This document shows positions 61,150 to 64,000 of a DNA stretch of 64,000 bases, piece after piece. The DNA comes from Paragonimus westermani. Its lineage: Eukaryota > Platyhelminthes > Trematoda > Plagiorchiida > Troglotrematidae. The position numbers were made by a program, and so were the translations under genes. Location of the stretch: contig QNGE01000296.1 in the NCBI GenBank assembly GCA_008508345.1, positions 178,701-242,700 on the forward strand. The letters run 5' to 3'. Every line of letters begins with the position of its first letter. The first letter of the stretch is position 1. The notes beneath the pieces are model-generated. The model saw only the letters and a program-made list of their open reading frames with translations, was not told the DNA's origin and ran no database searches.

Positions 61150-61985
61150 AGTATACAGGTGTATTTACGAATCGTTGCCACGTCAAGTAAAAAGCTGACC
61201 TGGATGGTTTTGACTACATCATATATATGCTTTGTTGGAAACACCGCGGATCTTTCCAATGCAACGAACGGTCTTATGATAGTCTTCTCCAAAGGTAAAT
61301 GAACTTGAGAGTACTATATAGCAGGGGCTAGAAACTGGCAGTTTTGCAATGAATTTATGCTGGTCACGCTGTTACTTATGTTACCCACAGGTGTACAGTG
61401 CTTGTAATGTGATGTTCTCGTAGGCTAGTGGGATGATCGATAGATGAAAAGGTCAGCTGCATTCAGTATATCAATTCCACGTGAATTTAATGCAATGAAC
61501 CATTCTGACTATGCCTGGACAACAATGTGTGCCACTTCTGGCGGGTCATGTAGGTGCGTTTGAAGGTATCAGAAGAATTTAGCTATCAATGTTGGCGGTT
61601 AGGTGTTACATGGGCCAGTGACCAAGCAATTGTTTTGTCCCGATAACATGCACAATATTTAGCAATTCAACGGGAATAATCGCACAGGATCGAGTCAAAC
61701 GATAGTTTGACTCGATCTTGTGTGTAGGAATGTAAATGCAAATAGACGTGGCAAAGTACGTATTGGGGTGACTAACGTTTCACTGACATCGTTCACTCAC
61801 TACTGTTTTCTTGTTGGCTGGCGATAAGCATTTGCCTATTTAATGAGTGCATGTGGGCATTGGTTTTTCCTCATTTAACATAAAGTTACCAACCACAAGG
61901 AAGAGTGAACTGGCTTCACTGCCAGCCCCCTAACTGTGGAAACAAGTGCTAATTATTGATGAATAGATTTAAAATAGCAACTTTA
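61150..61985. other. Spacer with one strong hairpin
   Basis: Arms 61681-61700 and 61705-61724 are reverse complements at 18 of 20 positions with a 4-base loop (GATA), giving a stable cruciform or RNA hairpin. No terminator-like T run or gene accompanies it. The remainder is unremarkable. Confidence 0.7.
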
Positions 61986-61987
61986 CG

Positions 61988-62024
61988 GACAAGTTTCAAC
62001 CATCCCGGATGGCCTTCCCCAGGA
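61988..62024 (-). repeat. Hammerhead-like PLE tail motif, minus strand
   Basis: On the minus strand: CTGGGGA (62016-62022; the consensus CTGANGA has A where this has G), a stem GGCCATC/GATGGTT, GAAAC (61993-61997), a two-base loop TT and the triplet GTC. The mini stem III AC-TT-GT with GTC is textbook type I, but the core A-to-G change and a poor stem I suggest it is dead. It lies about 110 bp downstream of the PLE endonuclease frame on the same strand and is clearly related to 26307-26336. Confidence 0.6.
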
Positions 62025-62132
62025 ATGTTATAATCGAAATCATATTAACAAAGGAACATAGGTCACGTAAATTTTGCAGTGGTTAGGTCAATTTGTGCTG
62101 CATCTGATCCGATTGGTCTATTCCTTTGCTCA

Positions 62133-62695
62133 CTAATTGGCGGTGAGACAGATGCAAATAAATGCAGACAGGCGTTTGCTATCATTGCGATTAACACAAG
62201 CGTGCTGTGTGTAAATGGTGTGAACTTCAGCACAGCACCGCTCCGCATAGGAAGTTAGACCCTTGTGAATCATTCGAGGTTGATCAAAACCTACGTTATG
62301 ATTCTCTGACAGTGCTTGTAGTGCGATGGCCGAATCCGTCTCTAGCTTCTGAAGTTGATAGGCGTGTTTAGGAGGAAGCTTTGTGTGCCTCTTGTGTTCG
62401 GTAACACGTACTTTCAGATGTCTGCTTGTCTCTCCAATGTACCTTACATTGCAATCACAACATCTAATATGGTAAACGCGATGTGTCTGGTTACCCGCAG
62501 GAACTGGAACGGAGATTTTCAGACGTTTTTTTACCAATCGGAATTTGCACGTTCGACTTGAAAATTCTGGCCCTTTTTGTCTCTTCCTTAGTGGAAATGC
62601 ACTTAATTGTGTTTGGATAGTAGTTGGCGGCTAGTATTTCTTTAATATGAGAGAGTTCCGTGGTTCAAATCTTATTGGCTCCATAGGCGAGTGTT
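62133..62695 (-). pseudogene. PLE GIY-YIG endonuclease fragment
   Basis: On the minus strand an uninterrupted frame runs from about 62630 to 62133, with an in-frame TAG just upstream and a further readable stretch to about 62695. It has TQLSAFPLRKRQK and CKFRLVKKRLK, then the GIY half HRVYHIRCCDC and the YIG half YIGETSRHLKVRVTEHKRH, with the basic residues expected in the GIY-YIG fold. SENHNVGFDQ and GLTSYAERCCAEVHTI follow. The GIY-YIG domain looks complete (about 100 residues), but no RT lies upstream, so this is a 5'-truncated PLE insertion. No ATG opens the frame. The protein sequence differs clearly from the PLE at 20.6 kb, so it belongs to another lineage. Confidence 0.8.
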
Positions 62696-62699
62696 ATGG

Positions 62700-63625
62700 A
62701 GCCGATATTGTGCACGGATTCCTTACAAGTAATAATCACTTCATTCATAGATTTAAAACCTCATTACCGTCACAGTGACAATTGTGAAAATTTAGTTATA
62801 CTGAAATCGTTTCAGATCTCCAGGACATTGGTTGGTTACCACCAAATGGAACACTGGAAAGATCAACTACATGAAAATAGACCCTTAGAAAAATATTAAC
62901 TTTCTTTTCCGATTCAGGCTAGTTTGACGAAAAAATTGTTTCAAGCATTCCGGAAACCGAAGATCAGCTGCACATCACATCGCCTACCCGGTGAATTACT
63001 TCGTTTTATGTCTTCGTCTTGTTAAACCCACAATAAGCACGATCGCAGTGAACACGCAAATGCATTAAATTTAATGTTAGTGTTGGGCATGCTTCATCCC
63101 TACTGAACAGACAGCACCACAAGCAGCCATGTGATCCAGGGTGATGCTTTTTCGATTGGGACAACTATACTTACAAGCAAGGCAAACCATCATCTGACTC
63201 AGTCCGCTACAATTACATCATTCGGAATAACATGTGAGCTACATAACACAAAATCAGTATGACTGTTGGCTTACAGACACATGTCACATTTACTCATATA
63301 TGTGGTTAGAAAAACGGCTGTCTGCTCTTTCAAACGTACTGTTGGGAGATACCAACAATCAGGGCACAGACATGGGACTACTATTCATGACCAGTCTCTG
63401 AATGGAATGTGTCATGTCAACAGCATTCCGATAAAGACTACCAGCAATCTGACAATCGCCTATGCGATTCGGTATAGTACGAGAGAACCCACTGCCACCA
63501 AGTTGCTGTGATCCTCAGTTGTCGATTCAAGCGACCGACGAGAACTCTTCTTCTATTAAAAGATTGTATTTGTTCGTACTATCATTTCTGTAATCATCAT
63601 TGTCGTTAGCAGTTAGGTTGTGCAC
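62700..63625. other. No recognised gene
   Basis: Spacer; nothing recognised. Confidence 0.4.
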
Positions 63626-63629
63626 GTTT

Positions 63630-63775
63630 TGTATCACAACACTAAAAGAAGTTCGCGTTAAGTGCTTCTTCTCGAAAGATGCTGGCTAGAAAGTCTATCT
63701 TAATGCCAAAGCTGTGATCAAATGTGAGTGATGCTCAGCATGAAAATCAACTAAATCCCCGACTACTCATCCGTA
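63630..63775 (+). repeat. Hammerhead-family repeat, core lost
   Basis: 63650-63745 matches 54495-54580 (AGTGCTTCTT, then CGAAA, GCTaGAAAGTCTAT, GATCAAATGTGAGTG). The core upstream is reduced to CACTAAAAGAAGTTCGCG, so stem II is deleted. Past the right-arm position it continues as AAATCCCCGACTACTCATC, the reverse complement of the outer flank of the 54.4 kb copy. Confidence 0.65.
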
Positions 63776-63779
63776 AAGT

Positions 63780-64000
63780 AAAAAACAAGTTACACGAAAC
63801 ACAAACAAATGTCCGTGAAAGTGAAAATGTGAACCACGATTGATTACATGCATTATCAACCGTCTGTTTTCCGATTGTTTGATCACTTGTGTCCCCATTT
63901 AGGTGAAACTTTGAAGTCCCGTCCTAGCGAATTCACTCAACCACTTCAGAGGTCATCTAAAACTAATCAATGAGAGTGGGGTAGACCTGCTTGCGGTCAT
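63780..64000. other. No recognised gene
   Basis: Window edge. Nothing recognised. Confidence 0.5.

Noticed and set aside
62660..62685. B-box-like GTGGTTCAAATC as a SINE head
   Set aside because: No A box at the right spacing. It lies within the readable upstream part of the PLE endonuclease on the other strand.

Overview
This 64 kb window looks like non-coding, repeat-rich nuclear DNA from a flatworm, most likely a digenean trematode (fluke). The grounds are AT-rich sequence without operons or dense coding, decayed Penelope-like retroelements (PLEs) with GIY-YIG endonuclease domains, a CR1/jockey-like reverse transcriptase (RT) relic, tRNA-derived SINEs, and short repeats that join a tRNA-like promoter to a hammerhead-ribozyme core, as in the Sm-alpha SINEs of schistosomes. 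I cannot name the species. I found no convincing host exon, functional tRNA, rRNA or CRISPR array. Nearly all short open frames look like chance or fall inside repeats.

Layout. 1-5 kb: a degenerate PLE RT fragment (3.5-4.45 kb), a minus-strand tRNA-derived SINE (about 5.05 kb) and a TATG microsatellite. 8.7 kb: a fragment of an LTR whose better copy lies at 60.6-61.15 kb. 13.3-14.0 kb: a GC-elevated segment with the longest open frame outside the transposons. 18.2-22.9 kb: the main locus, a nearly full-length but dead PLE (RT plus GIY-YIG) inside a nested inverted duplication. Its 0.53 kb inner arms are almost identical, its outer arms are clearly diverged. 26.2-26.8 kb: a PLE tail with a hammerhead-like core and a tRNA-derived SINE. 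28.3-28.4 kb: a perfect 49 bp inverted repeat whose 44 bp loop starts a third hammerhead-like core. 29.6-31.2 kb: a CR1-like relic split by about 0.6 kb of unrelated DNA.

34.2-34.75 kb, 54.4-54.6 kb, 55.2-55.5 kb, 57.4-57.6 kb and 63.6-63.8 kb hold members of one hammerhead repeat family. The best ribozyme core is at 54464-54496. The 57.4 kb copy has a tRNA-like head. Two more tRNA-derived SINEs lie at 52.0-52.2 and 53.3-53.5 kb. 61.98-62.70 kb carries, on the minus strand, a PLE GIY-YIG domain followed by a hammerhead-like tail related to the one at 26.3 kb.

How the parts relate: the window is a graveyard of retroelements in which hammerhead-type motifs occur in at least three sequence families, two apparently tied to PLE tails and one to a SINE-like repeat. 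All calls come from reading the sequence. No database search or structure calculation was possible, so family names rest on motif recognition.
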